Of a DNA stretch of 64,000 nucleotides, positions 1 through 12,974 are shown piece after piece. The stretch's first letter is position 1, and the number at the start of each line of letters is the position of its first letter. The translations under genes and the position numbers were made by a program. The notes under the pieces are model-generated. The model worked only from the letters and a program-made list of their open reading frames with translations, ran no database searches and was not told the DNA's origin. Origin of the DNA: Hofstenia miamia (taxonomy: Eukaryota; Xenacoelomorpha; Acoela; Hofsteniidae); assembly GCA_900660155.1 (NCBI GenBank), contig CABFPE010000402.1, positions 439,746-503,745 of the forward strand, given 5' to 3'.

Positions 1-28
1 ATATATATATATATATATATATATATAT
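1..28. repeat. (AT)n microsatellite at window edge
   Basis: Pure AT dinucleotide run that continues beyond the left edge of the window. Confidence 0.95.
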
Positions 29-1409
29 CGTGTCTTGTTAAAATTTTGAAAATTTACGGGTCAAAGAAATGTATTGCTTGAAGGATTTCCCTGAAATATT
101 AGTGGAAAACTAGCTATGCATTTCCATTTAGTATACAATCTACTATGCTATATATAACCTACTCTTAAATTAATGTTAAGAATGTTAATGACATTGTTTC
201 ATGTTAGTTTTGACAAAAAGCTGAGTGTCGGACTCACAGGTCGGGTCGTGGGTCAACTACAATGATAGTGCTTTTTCAGTGAAAATGTATTGTGTGTAAA
301 TCTAAAGTTGTGTTAATTTGATTGGCAAAATGAATCTGTTGTAAATTCTAAAAAAAAATTGGAAATTCCAGGAATTTTACGAAGTTTCCAGGAAATAGCA
401 TAAAACACGCTTTAGACAGGTTACTGTTGCCAAACTTTTGGCCAGTGCTGTATATATATATTTAGACTATAATTTAAAATGTGCGATATTTTGCATAACT
501 GAAGAACATAGAGAAAGACTAAGTAAATTCTCGAATTAGATACATAGAGATTTGAAGAACATATATATTTCGAACAGTCAGTCATATTATTGCAAAAATC
601 CCTATAGACAATGTATTTCTAAACTTTTTATGCTCATTTTTTACTTTGGCTATTCCAAATAACTATGCTATAAAATTCTTTGATAAAGAAATCAAATGTT
701 TCGAAGAAGAATCAAGTCGTCACACTCAAACTACAACTATTTACAATCCCACTTTCATTCGTCCTGTGTACGCATTTTTTATATTTAAAAATGCACGTGA
801 TCATATAGTATATATATGTACACAGCTGACGAACAATGTTTAGCAATAAGCTATATTTTACATGCTTTGTAACAATAAACAATTTTTTTGCACAGAATGT
901 ACATGTTTTGTGCTTCTTCCAATGTATAAGTAATAATTTTTTCGACCAGTATCAAACATCTTGTCTACCATATAGCCTTAATCGCACAACTTCTATAAAT
1001 ATCATATCAAAAACCTATGGACATGCACTGCTGCACATCACTTTCGCTATACTGTAAAGCGACATGCATTTGTCATTAAAAACAAAATTTCATCTACTTT
1101 TGCCAAGATAGGTCTTTAAGTTTCGCTAAACAGCTTTTGTTTTACAATGAATATAATTAATTGGCACATGTTCGCCTCGAATCAATGCGGCACCTCTCTC
1201 CTGTTTGTTACTTCAAGATGCCAGCTCTTGTAATACTTGATTTTGGGGTTGACATGTAAAGTTCTAGCATTAAGTTATATTAAATGCTAGATTTCCATGA
1301 GTAAATTTTGGGAATTGTGCTATCAATGCATCATTTGGTCTGGAAAATCATGTTTCCATAATGCTATTGCATATATATATATACATATTTCACTATAGGA
1401 ATTTTTTAG
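29..1409. other. Non-coding flank or intron upstream of the LRR exon
   Basis: AT-rich sequence with short chance open frames of 65-73 codons and no recognisable domain. It ends in a TTTTTTAG splice-acceptor-like sequence at 1,402-1,409, so the right part is probably an intron of the LRR gene. The first exon, with the start codon, was not located. Confidence 0.5.
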
Positions 1410-2466
1410 GCTTTCCTTTCGACGTTTATTCTTACTGCTTCAGCTAATTGTCTTAATACTGACTACACATGTAGATTTTATAAATTATTGGAAGAGCATA
1501 ATGGCGTCTCATCTATTCAAGTTTACTCTGAAAAAGCCTCTCGATTCTCACAATACGAGTATTCTGATGGGTTAACAGTTGAAGCACCTTCGGGTAGTAT
1601 TGTGATTTCCAGGAACACTTTTGATGCCATGTATTCTTTGAAAAATTTGAAATTGACTGCAGTTTCTATTGAAAATAATACATTGGATTTATCAAGACAT
1701 GAAGATTTAGAATATTTGCACATAATGAAGTCAGGCTTAAATGATTCCACTAAAATACTATATCCTATGTCACGAAAGCTCATTTCAGTGCGATTACAAG
1801 AAAACAGCTTTAAAGTTTTCCCAATATCTACTTTGAAAAATCTCACAAATTTGGTTACCTTGGATTTGACTGATAACAGAATTTCCAGTTTTTCTGGTAA
1901 TTTCTATGGAATGAAAAGCTTAGAGAATTTAGTATTTACAAATAACAACATATCTAAGCTCTCTGATTCTTTGCTTGCCTCCTTGCAAACAGAGAACCTC
2001 AAAGCTATATATTTGCAACGGAACAAAATGCATTGTCTTAGAAGTATTAACTTTGATAAAATTTCAAATTACTCCAGTCAGTTCAGAGTATATATAAATA
2101 AAGAAGAGTCATACATGCCANAGAATTTAGTATTTACAAATAACAACATATCTAAGCTCTCTGATTCTTTGCTTGCCTCCTTGCAAACAGAGAACCTCAA
2201 AGCTATATATTTGCAACGGAACAAAATGCATTGTCTTAGAAGTATTAACTTTGATAAAATTTCAAATTACTCCAGTCAGTTCAGAGTATATATAAATGAA
2301 GAACCATACATGCCAAGCTATGGAACATTCAAAGAACGTGAATTTAAATGTGACTGTGAAAACATTATTTATAATGGAAGCAACTATGATATTCTAAGCG
2401 TAATTTGCACCAAACCAATTCAGTTGTATAATTTACCTATAGGGCTTTTCATTCAAGATTGCAAAG
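1410..2466 (+). CDS. Exon of a secreted leucine-rich-repeat protein
   Basis: An acceptor-like TTTTTTAG precedes 1410 and a donor-like AAAG/GTAAGA follows 2466. The frame is open throughout and enters at phase 0. It opens with a hydrophobic stretch ending in Ala-Ser-Ala, then Asn-Cys, as in the end of a signal peptide. Next come leucine-rich repeats (for example LVTLDLTDNRI and LENLVFTNNNISKL) and a cysteine-bearing C-terminal cap (CDC, then single Cys residues). The architecture resembles the arthropod proteins annotated as non-catalytic subunit of Oplophorus luciferin 2-monooxygenase, which are secreted LRR proteins; that match is from memory. About 66 codons occur twice around an N at 2121, probably an assembly artefact, so the real exon is shorter. 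The start codon lies in an upstream exon not found here. Reading through the donor gives a stop at 2526-2528. Confidence 0.7.
1924..2318. repeat. N-separated direct duplication inside the LRR exon
   Basis: Bases 1924-2120 recur from 2122 with a single N between them (offset 198). The copies are near-identical, with small differences near the end of the first copy. This is the pattern left when two overlapping contig ends or haplotypes are abutted rather than merged. Confidence 0.8.
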
Positions 2467-2624
2467 GTAAGATTATCTTAGTCAAACTTAAAATAAACTA
2501 TCCTGGAATTTCTAAGCAATTATTTTAGTTCTTGAGAAATTACTTAAATGCACATAACTCAAAAATTAATCTTGATATCCAAAATCTGAAGGCTACTGTG
2601 TATTACATATTATTATCATTAATC

Positions 2625-3025
2625 CCGCGACCCAACACTTGCCCAATGCCTTTGGTGCCATGATCTCTAACTCCGCGCATGGCACTCCTCAATTGGAGGT
2701 CTATTCACATATAGAGAAACAGTTAAAGTTCATTGTTCCTTCATGGAATCTAAGTCTTACAACTGTTTGAATATTAGGTATAAACGGAATTGAATTTTTT
2801 ATAAAAATCGGTATTTTAATGAAAAAGAATTAATCTTTTCAAGTACTTGATGTAAGTCGTATGCATTAGTGCAATTTTTCAATATTACATTTAAGTTCAC
2901 TAATAGATGTGTTCATCGCTCACAATTTCCAAATTTACTATTAGGCTTCGAGAAATTCTCTGAAAATGTGGAAAATTGGTGTGTAATTTTAAGAAGACGC
3001 CAGCCTGTTTAAGTTTAAAATGTAA
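2625..3025 (+). repeat. Dispersed repeat R1, copy 1
   Basis: Parts of this stretch recur, diverged, at 46,300-46,560 (the block with GCGCATGGCAC and the block TATTAGGCTTCGAGAA...AATGTGGAAAA) and at 59,700-59,915 (the block TTTTTATAAAAATCG...TTAATCTTTTCA). All three copies are on the plus strand. No coding capacity, terminal repeats or known family were recognised. Confidence 0.5.
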
Positions 3026-3733
3026 TATGGCCTAAGGTGTCAAAAATTTTTAGATATTTAGATATATTGTTATCTTGTTATGCAGGACATTTTATGTTTA
3101 AACATGTTAATAAATATTCTAAGAAACAATGTGGTCACATATGTACATCATTATTTAAGAAACAAAAAACACGCTTAATATTATTAGATTATCATTAGCA
3201 AAGGTTTATTTTTCAAAACTAGGAACTCTTGTTTTGAATGAATTTATTGGGTTTAATTGTACACAATTTAGAGGCTTTATCAATACTTCATTTTCTATAA
3301 ATTATTTTGTAAAATCTTATATTCAGTCAGATATTTTTTTAGAGAAAACTGGGGAATCAAATGGTATGTTTTTTTAACTCTCTTGTTTAATATAAATTAA
3401 ACTAAAATTAATTTGATTAAATATTTATGAAAATGGCATGTCATTTCAGAAAAAATTAATTATAAATATTTCATTGCACTTGAATGAAAACAAGTTATCT
3501 GCCTTATTATAAATTTTGGAATGTAATATTTCACTTGGAATTTACACATTAATCAAGAAATGCAGTTACTGAAAAAAAATTTCTGTCTTATTTCCTTTCA
3601 ATCATTAGCAAAAATTTTTTTTCAGTAAATGCAAATTTTGACCACATGTAGATTCAAAAATTTAGAGTGAACCAGATAACCTGTTTTCATTCTAATGTAA
3701 TGATATATATTTAAGGAGAAAAATGTATTTTAT
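3026..3733. other. Non-coding, nothing recognised
   Basis: AT-rich sequence without open frames, terminal repeats or motifs that I can support. Confidence 0.6.
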
Positions 3734-4661
3734 TGTAGAATCGCTCGGGGACTTTTGTTGATTTTATTCTTTAAAATTTATTTTGTATTTCTACGTCACT
3801 CTGACGTCAGTATTTATTTTCGATCTCAGGTTGCTATTGCTAATTTGACGTCCCCTCGATGGTGCTTATTTTTGCTCAAATTTAATTTTGCGAGGGGAAA
3901 GAATTTGATCCTGTTAAACTACGTTGACATCTGATTATTGTAAACAAAGGCAGGTAATCGTTAAACATTTGTATAAAAACTGAGGAAACTGTAGCGATAG
4001 TTCAATAGATTTTATCTACTCTCAACTGCTGTCTTTACTGTTGTACTTTTATTTATTTATTATCTTGATGAAACTTATTGCTTAAGATCGGCGACAATTC
4101 GGGAGTGCTTTCATTAGTACGGGGCGACACGTTGCTTCTGGGGGTCTGTATATTACCCAGTCCGAATTGTGGCTCATTAAGTTATGCATACGGCTACGTA
4201 TAAGGAAATAATAAATCTCTCTTTCGTAATTCAACATGTACATGCACATATAAAAAAACCTAACGCTGTGATGATTCCATGCTGTGGGCTAGCACGAATA
4301 TCTGGCAATACAGATTTTTTAATAGTGAGCTGAGACATAACAATGAAAATGAGAGTTTGTGTTTTTTGAATTGAGATAGAAATTAAGCAAGTGAGACAAA
4401 TAGGGTAGCACCAGTCAATAGGTTAAGCACTTTACTTCTGGAGGTTCTGCTTCGGCTGGAAGCCATAGGAATTGGTCATCTTGGTTCTTACCTAAAAGTA
4501 GTTCTGTTACTTGGATGAATTACCAATGTTACATCTATATGTTATAAGTTCTGTGTTATTCCTTTTTCTGGAATCGTGGCTGTTATGTAAACACTATGCA
4601 AACCTTCTGCGGAGCCAATTAAGTTTCTAGTTAAGTTTCCCTACCAGCCAACGATTCTACA
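3734..4661 (+). mobile_element. Solo LTR-like fossil of an LTR retrotransposon
   Basis: A 928-bp unit begins TGTAGAATCG and ends CGATTCTACA, a perfect 10-bp inverted terminal repeat of the TG...CA type. It is flanked by TTAT on both sides, a possible 4-bp target duplication. Inside are a TATAAAA box (3972-3978) and an AATAAA signal (4210-4215) in the order expected of U3-R-U5. GC content is higher than in the surroundings. No internal genes adjoin it, so a solo LTR is the simplest reading. The family (Gypsy or BEL/Pao) cannot be settled, and a non-autonomous DNA transposon is the alternative. Confidence 0.55.
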
Positions 4662-7600
4662 TTATAAATCAAAGTTCTACCTTTTCAGTTTCCAAAAATA
4701 TTTATTTATTTGCACTATTGAAACTTATATTTTTGCTAATAATGCCAATCATATTACAGTTATTGCATGCAATTGAAAAATAAAGACGTTGAGTGGCTTA
4801 TTTAAAATTCGTCCCCCACATCTGCATTTTTATTCAAATTTAGGGAAGATAAGTTCATATATTTTTGAAGTTTAATTTGCAACTAACATGAATATGCTGT
4901 TTTCATACAAAAATTATGCTCAAACAGATTAAAATCACATACATGTTGGCTTTGGAGCAATTATTACATGAAATAAAATGCAATATACTATTCAATTTCT
5001 AAATGTAGTTTCATACCAATGCATTCATGAGGTCCTCTATGGAAATTAAATGATATATTTCATTTTTTCACTTAAACAATATTCATATTTTGTAAATAAC
5101 TAACTCATAATTATTTCCATTTTAGCGTTTCCATGCCAATCATTTATAAAATTTTCTGTTTAATGAATTGATAAATTTATCATAAATTTAATCATTGTAC
5201 AAGCAAAACTAAGTTCAGTACATTTATTGTCTAACCCATGCAATTTGTATGCTGAGTGTGACTGAATGAGCTAATACATACTTATAATGTAAAATAAAAA
5301 ACAATTGTTTGAGCCCTTCATTTAAGTCATATATATATATTTTCAATTTAACTATAGAAGCAATAGTTTCTATTTCTTGATTAACAAGAATTATTAAATA
5401 TTTCTTAAACTTAAAGTAGTTCTAATACTTGCTTTAATTTCAAATTAATTTAAAGTGTTATATTTTAGGAAGTACACAGCAACTAAATCATGTTGCAAAG
5501 ATTTTGATTATGTAATAGAAAATATTAAAAGATTTATGTAATGGCATTTGAATATAATATTTTTACTCTCAAAAACAAATTTGTGAAATACTAGTGAAAC
5601 TTGCATTTTGCATATTCACTTTTAGTTAGAGATTTAATCCATGAACAAGTAGTTTGTATTGTATTGTGTTAAACATAAAACAACAATATAGTGAAAATTT
5701 TAAAATCAAAATTTATCTTAGAATTAGTAAAGTCAAACTATAACTTCTAAGGAAACTGCCAAAACTTGTGAAAACAAACATATGATCAAGCAGAGTAGTG
5801 CCTTAAAGTTATAAAATTTCTATGTGTGTGTGATCCAATTGTAAGCAGATATTGAAATAAAACTTAGTCTATATCAATCTGATAAATATTTAATTATTTG
5901 GTTCAGAAAATGTATAAAATTATAGGTTGATCTGGCCATGGAGATGAGTTGGCATAATGAGCCTCTATTTACATAATATTAAAAAATTATATGATTTATA
6001 TAAGTATCTAAGTATATCAGCATTTCATAAGACTTAAAAAAATTTACTGTAATGAATTTCTGAAAAGACATCTGAATTAACTGCATCACCTTATATGGTA
6101 GACCAAATAAAAAAAAATCCTTCAAAATGTAGTATCAATCTCTTACTGCTGAAAGTGCAGTAATTATTGATTTTAGTAAAAATTCAGAGTTGATAATAAA
6201 CTTGAATTTTGTTTGGCTGTATCTCTCTGATTTAATTTAAATTTAGCTCTTACATGATCAAACAAATTATGTAAACAAATTTGAGGAATTAGCAGATGTT
6301 ACCTGCCATTTGTAGATAAATATGAATTTATAATTGATAATTCATTTAATTTCACTTCCTTTAAGAGTGGTTTTCTTTTTTACTTTCAATAACCTTACAT
6401 TTTAGCTTTACATTTATTTTACCAATTGTTTATTTAAATAATACTTATTCTTTGTTTTATGCATGAAGATAACTTAATAGAGCATAGGGGTGATAGCAGG
6501 GAGTCAATTCATGAGGGATCATGAACTTCTAATGTGAAAGCTTCTGTTTAGCATTTGTGGTGACTTCTATTTTACATAAACTTGCTCTTACAATTAGTGG
6601 TCACTACATTGCGCCTTCTACAAGGTACAAGAACTTAATTGCCTTAGTGTAAATACATTCTTAATTGCTTCAACAGCCTTTGTTAAGTTAGTTATTTTAT
6701 GACGTCTTATTTGGAATGCTGTAAAAGTGGTCTCCTCAAATCAGTTGCACTATCTTCTGTTTCTGTCATTGGATTTTGACTTTCCAGAGCAACCTGGATC
6801 TAATGATGAGCTCATATCCTTCTTAAAGATATGTATTTAATAAATCAACTCAATAATTTTTTTCTTCTTTAGAGTTTTGTCCTTGAATTTCCTAAGGAGT
6901 AATTTACTTGAGAGCTGCCATGAGTGAGGCATAGCATATGTAGAACCTATCAGATAAAACAAGACAAATTTATTGTAACATCCTCTACTAGGCATTGTCA
7001 CTGCTCTCCTTTGTTACTCTGTAACATTGGTTGTGTATTTGTGGGTAGGGATTTACTAACTTAACACTGCTTTAGCATTTATGTAGTTGCATTAACTTAA
7101 CTTAACAAGATTTAACTATTCACTATTTAGGTGATGAAGCCACTCAGTATCTCCTCCAATGAATGGTAGTGGGCATCTGCCCAAAGCTGATCTCTACATT
7201 CAGTTTCACCTGTCCACCAATGATCCACTTGGTTGAGTTCCACCTCTCAGCTCATTGATGTAACTTATGTGTACCCTATCCTAGCTCAGTGTATACTCAA
7301 GACAAGACACAATTCAACTTAGACTATATTTTGTAAAAGTGTTTCATGAATGTGCAACTGGGCTTGTTACTAGCTGCTTAATTAATATTACATGTAGCCA
7401 TTACCAAAATATATTGGCTTTAATAATTAGTTTAATATTGAGCAGCTTCCTAACCTACATTTATTAATTGGTACATGCTTGGTCACTTTATTGGTCACTT
7501 TATAGTCACTAATTTGGATCTGAAATAGTATAAATATATTACATAGGTTTCAGTCATCCAACCATATTTCAGTTTCATATCTATTTATAGTAAATTCAGA

Positions 7601-7869
7601 AAAGTACCTGTTGATTTCAAATTTGAACTTTGTCTCCAATATGGCGGCTAAAAATAATGGAAGCAATTTCGCCCCCTCATTTTGCCAAAAGTATTATTAT
7701 CAACAGATACTAATCTCTTATAGTTGACACTTATTGTTGCTTGGTTACATAATACAAATTAATCTAACTGATTTAATAATTTTATAATATTTTTAATCAT
7801 CATTCTTCTTCAATCTTATTCTCCTCTTGATTTGATATTTAGCAGCTTGATTTGTTTTGATGATGCTAC
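4662..7869. other. Gene-poor AT-rich stretch
   Basis: No coding region, RNA gene or terminal repeats recognised. The part around 7,130-7,320 is less AT-rich than its surroundings but has no frame or motif I can name. It could be intron or 3' flank of the LRR gene or intergenic DNA. Confidence 0.5.
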
Positions 7870-10708
7870 ACTGAAGCAGAAGAAGAAAAAGCAGAAAAGA
7901 AGACAAATCTATATTCAGAAATTGTTTGAACAATAAATAATACTGATAACAATTCTGAGAGAGTCAAGAAGAGAAATACAAACAAAACAAGAAATCTTTA
8001 CAAATAATAATGATAATTAACTTGCATTATGGTGATGTTAGTTTCTATTAATAGAGTAACAAGGATTGTGAAATTTAGAACTTTGCCATTTTCAATATTA
8101 ATCTTAAAGTTTCTTAAAGTATTTATTTGTTTCATACACTTTGCTAATTCACTCCATATATTTATAGCTGTGATTAGAAAAGAGTTTTTCATTATACACT
8201 TCTTATACCTAATTGGTTCAATTGAATGTGTTCTTTTGTTTAGTTTGTGAATTATTTTTTTGGAAAGAAAGTAATTTTTGTTGCATGGAAAAGTATTATC
8301 AATTATTTTGAAAAATTGTTTTAGGACATTTACATAGATATAACATTGTGGATGCAGAAAAAAGTTTGAGATTTTTCTGTATTTATTATTCTTTATAAAG
8401 CTGAAATTTTCTGTGGAATTTTTTGTTTATATCTGTGTAGATTACATAAGCATAGTTGAAATGACTTAATACTAGAGCATGAACTAATTCCATTTTTGCT
8501 TTAGTTGGAAGTTTTTGAGAAACATAGTTAATTGCTTTAGTTGATATGGTCATTTTTCTAATAATATGATTTATTTACATTTCAAAATTTAAGTGTGAAT
8601 TGACAATAATTCCAAGTTATTTAAGGGACTGAAATTGCTTTATATTAATGCCATTTTTATTAGGTTTATATTGTGAGGTATGAGTAGATACAGAATTTGA
8701 CTCAACAATGCAGAATTAAGTTTTAAAGGATTCACTCTTAGCCTCAAGGAAGCAAAAAATTTAGTGAGAGAAGTACAATTTTTTTGAAAGGTTGAATGGC
8801 TTTTTGGGACATTTATTAGAATTTAATATTATTGTATCATCAGCATATTGTATAACATCACATGTTGTTGAATTGGACAAATCTTTTAAGTAAATATTAA
8901 ATAGTAAAGGACTCTAAATTGTTCTCTGTGGGACTCCATGTTTAGCATCAACCCAATCTGACAAAGATTGCATATGATTATATAAGTAACTAGAAATGAG
9001 AGACATGCTGTCACTAGAAAAACCTAGAAATTTAACTTTTTGTGGTAATATGCAATGATCACTCATATCAAATGCTTTCAAAATGTCTAAGCAAACTACT
9101 GTTGAGTATTCATTATCATCAATTGTTTTCTTCATTTTTCAAAAGTTTGTACTAAAGCATTGCTGGTAGAAATACCTTTACTAACACCATGTTGGGTTTT
9201 TCAGTAAAGATCATGTTTGTAAAAATGCTCATTAATTTGATTAATAAGAATTCATTCAAATACTTTGCTGATTGGGGAGGTGATTGAAATGGGTCTATAA
9301 TTTAAGAAATCTTCAGGATCATCTTTTTTAATATGGGCATCATGTTTGCCAATTTTAATCTGGCTGGAAAAAAGAAAAGTCTTATACATGCATTTAAGTC
9401 AGCTTGTGAGTTCTAGAAGCCAAGTTGGTATTTGAGAAGGTCTTCTGGATTTCTTTTTTGAATCAACTTTGATTTCTTATTTAGTTGTAAAACAAAAGGA
9501 GAAAGAGGTTGGAAATGATTTAGTTTTATTAAGACAAAACAATTGATTTATCTTTATAGTATTTTTTTCTGTATTTTCCATTATAATGTTTTTTCTATCC
9601 AATAAATTGTTAATAGATTCCCATTTATTTTTTGGATGAAAGAATTTGATATTCTGAATGTGAATAATTGTTACTTGCTTTCCTTATTGCAATACAGCAT
9701 AAATTTCATGCAATTTTAGAGCTTTTTATGCATTTACTTTGAAATAATTTTTATACTTCTGCTTCTTTTGTTCAATTTACTCAATGCACTTGGAGCAATC
9801 CATGGCTTTGAAACATTTGGAGTTATTTCGAATATTTGAATAAAAGCATATATTTTTCAGGGCAACATATCCAAACAGAAAAGTGAAGTTTTAATAAAGT
9901 TTGATAGCATTTCATTGGGTATTAATGATGAATATGTGGAATTCCAGTTTTTGCTTTTTAAATGCTGACAACATTTTTTGACACTTTCTGTTGACTTTTC
10001 TCATATTCCTTTCAAAGATTTTGTGGGTTTACTGACTTTTATTATATTTGAATAAATAACTACAAAGCAGTGATCTGAGTATGAAAATTCAAAACAAAAG
10101 TAATAAGATGATTCATTTTCTGATACCATGAAGTAGTCAGTGAGTGTTTGACTATTAGCAGTGATTCTAGAAGGAATTATTTTATTTATTAGCAAAATAT
10201 TGAAATTAATAAGAAAATTGTTAGGATTACTTTTTTTGTTATAGTTTGGAGGTTTACATTCAAGTCTCTCCTTACCATTATATTTGTATTATAACTCAGT
10301 ACAGTAGAAAATTCATTCTCCATTGGTAAGAAAAAACTATTTGTATAAGTTTTATTTGGACAATAGGAGACATTTAGCAACTAGCAATTAAAATTGTTGT
10401 TTGGATTTTGAATTTCAACACAGACTCTCAAAAGTTGAATCTTTTGCTATATCTGTCCTAAGATTTGGTTTAAGTATTTTGGGTATTAATAACAAGACCT
10501 CCCCTTGTTTTTTATAAAAGTGAATAGTTTGATTTCTGTCCTTTCCAAATACCTGTATGTTAAATTTAGAATCATCAATTGACCAAGATGAGTTATCATT
10601 GTCACTTGTAAACCAAGTTTCAGTTATGGCCAAAATAAAGTTTATACCCAGTTTAAGAACTAATTGTCTAAATTTTGAATTTTTAATAGAAAGATTCTGA
10701 AAATTTAT
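7870..10708 (-). mobile_element. LINE-A copy 1, 5'-truncated CR1/L2-type LINE
   Basis: Translated minus-strand pieces match the LINE-A copy at 25,003-28,524 along its length: endonuclease (AITETWF, SSWSIDDSKF) near 10,415-10,633, reverse transcriptase in the middle, and the C-terminal part (KNSFL-TAIN-W-EL) near 8,192. The 3' stem-loop (arms near 7,914-7,927 and 7,948-7,958, ACTGAT between them) and a GAA-rich tail near 7,870-7,910 mark its 3' end. It is dead, with many stops and frameshifts. Its 5' end stops inside the start of the endonuclease and abuts LINE-B sequence at a short AAATTTA shared by both, as expected of a 5'-truncated LINE insertion. Confidence 0.85.
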
Positions 10709-10895
10709 ATCCTAACCATAATGTAACAGAAATATATTTTTGATTAAGGAAAGTTTTTAAATGCTTTCTAAAGATTTCAATTTTCCTTAGGTTGCAAATT
10801 ACAGGTTTAAATGGTGACATTAATGAAAGATTTCTTTAAAACTTTTTTCTTATACTTAACAGTAGTTATAATAAGTGAGCGTTGGTCTCATTGGG
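10700..10895 (-). mobile_element. LINE-B split copy, 3' portion
   Basis: Read on the minus strand this matches the end of the LINE-B reverse transcriptase ORF at 58,021-58,209: KKSFINV, then a PKE-like stretch, then the block ending in a Trp-Leu-Gly-Phe equivalent. The more 5' part of the same family, in the same orientation, lies at 30,537-31,312, on the far side of the Polinton. The two pieces are therefore best read as one old LINE-B copy split by that insertion. The right boundary is uncertain by some tens of bases. Confidence 0.7.
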
Positions 10896-11100
10896 ACACC
10901 CTGAAGCTCTCATAACGCCTATGACATTTGGCTAACTCACCAATATCAAGGAGTGGTTTAATTAGTGACATCACATACTTGACATTATTAAGTTTCCCAA
11001 CTAATGGATTTCAAGAAGTATTTTAATTAGTGATTCACTGCTTTGTGAAATGTATGGGGTGAATCATTTTTGTGACATTTACATGGGGTCTGATTCTTAA

Positions 11101-11436
11101 AATGATTCATATACATGTTATTTACATGTTGGGGCCATTCCAGTTTACAATGATTCATAATCCTATGTTTTGCTATAGTGACTGATTTATATGATAATGA
11201 CTAATTTCATTATATGTTTTTGTTAATATACCCAGCTATATCACACATTATTTATTTTGCATGAATACACTTGTTTGTATACATTGGGTTTACATTGCAT
11301 TTGTGATGATGCATTGCTGGCTAATATTTTTCATATCCATAAAAAATTTTCTATATATTTCAACCACTTACAATGTTAATTTACAATGTTTAATTCATTT
11401 TTTCAGAATCTAGAATTACATGCAAAGGCCACATTT
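11101..11436 (+). repeat. Polinton terminal inverted repeat, left
   Basis: Its reverse complement aligns to 30,205-30,535 with scattered substitutions. Shared landmarks include ATGATTCATATACATGTTAT and GTGACTGATTTATATGAT. Divergence between ends that start identical implies considerable age. Confidence 0.8.
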
Positions 11437-12063
11437 CATTTTCAAATACACTGCTATTTCATTGTAAGAACATTCCATATGTTTAATTCATTTTTCACAA
11501 AATGGGAAAAATATTAATTATACTTAAACATTAGATGTATAATATACAATAAAAGCAAACTAAATTTTTTCAGAAATAGTAAACATGGTTTATGTATAAA
11601 AACAGAATTACAATTCCTAAAATTGAAAAAATATTAAGTGTTGTAATTAAACAAAAAAGAGATTTGATAATAAAATGTTTAGATTTTATAGACATTAGCA
11701 AAAAATGCAATGTCTAGTTTACATGATATAACAACCTCATCATTTTCAGAATCAAAAAACCAGATATTTAACCTAGTGTAGTAAAACCCACATTTTTAAA
11801 ATAAGAAAAAATATGTATATATTCTACATGTTTCACTTATAATGATGGTAAATTACACTAGCAAATTTTGTCTATGTTTTAATTCATTTGATATCACCAA
11901 TTTCATTGTCTGCTAGATGTGCATTTCTTTAATTACCATATATCTTCCATTATGTTGCACATTCAATGATTAATCTAAGTTGAGATTTAGACATTGTGTT
12001 TTAATACATTATTGTCTAATAAATATAGTAAATTAATAACAATTCCTTATTTTTCTATCACCA

Positions 12064-12436
12064 TCAAATTAAAACACACACTGTGTATTATTATTGTAAG
12101 TCAGAGAAATTGATATTAAAGAATGAAAAGCTAATTACATCCCCATGAATGTTTTTGAAAACTGTCTTCTACAATTAACACTGTGCATTACCACCCTCTT
12201 TACTAATTCTTCTTCATATGGTTTTCATCATCACATTTTNNNNNNNNNNNNNNNNNNNNNCAAATTAAAACACACACTGTGTATTATTATTGTAAGTCAG
12301 AGAAATTGATATTAAAGAATGAAAAGCTAATTACATCCCCATGAATGTTTTTGAAAACTGTCTTCTACAATTAACACTGTGCATTACCACCCTCTTTACT
12401 AATTCTTCTTCATATGGTTTTCATCATCACATTTTT
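12064..12436. repeat. Duplication around a 21-N gap
   Basis: Bases 12,064-12,239 are repeated at 12,261-12,436 with no difference I could see, separated by N at 12,240-12,260. This is most likely one locus represented by two unmerged contig ends. Confidence 0.85.
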
Positions 12437-12974
12437 TTACTCCAAGGCATGTCCAGTTGAAAGCTATTAAACATAGAGTGTGAGAGAGAAAAGTGTCCAC
12501 CTTATTATTCTCTTTTCACAAATACATAAGGAATTTTGAAGTGTAAACTAAACTCACAGCATTAATTTTATGCATTTTAATGTTCCATACTAACTGGTTT
12601 TGCTAATGTGAGAATTCATCATTTGTGGATGGGAAATTGGCATACAATGTGTACAATACTCTCTTTCCTTTTGCCAGGTTACTGGCAGAGACTAAAATAT
12701 GTTTTAATTTTAAACACACTAACAAAACATTTTACCTCAAAAATGTTTATACCATTACAATACCAGTGAATGAGATTTTCAACATTAGCTCAATCCAGAC
12801 ATTTTTTTATAATGAAGACAACAATTTTTTCTTTTTTTAAGGAGATGATGCCAGGACTAAATACATTATTAATTGACAATAATGTTCTCACCTTGAAATG
12901 ATTTATTATACCATTACATGTTAGCAAGGGAATGTGAGCTTTTTTATTGTTATGCATCATTGAAATGTAAATTT

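Noticed and set aside
646-1057. Two short plus-strand frames upstream of the LRR exon
   Set aside because: Composition is that of AT-rich non-coding DNA and neither leads into the exon at 1410 with a clear donor.
12625-12840. 71-codon plus-strand frame
   Set aside because: Rich in Phe, Asn and Tyr as expected of AT-rich non-coding DNA; no domain.
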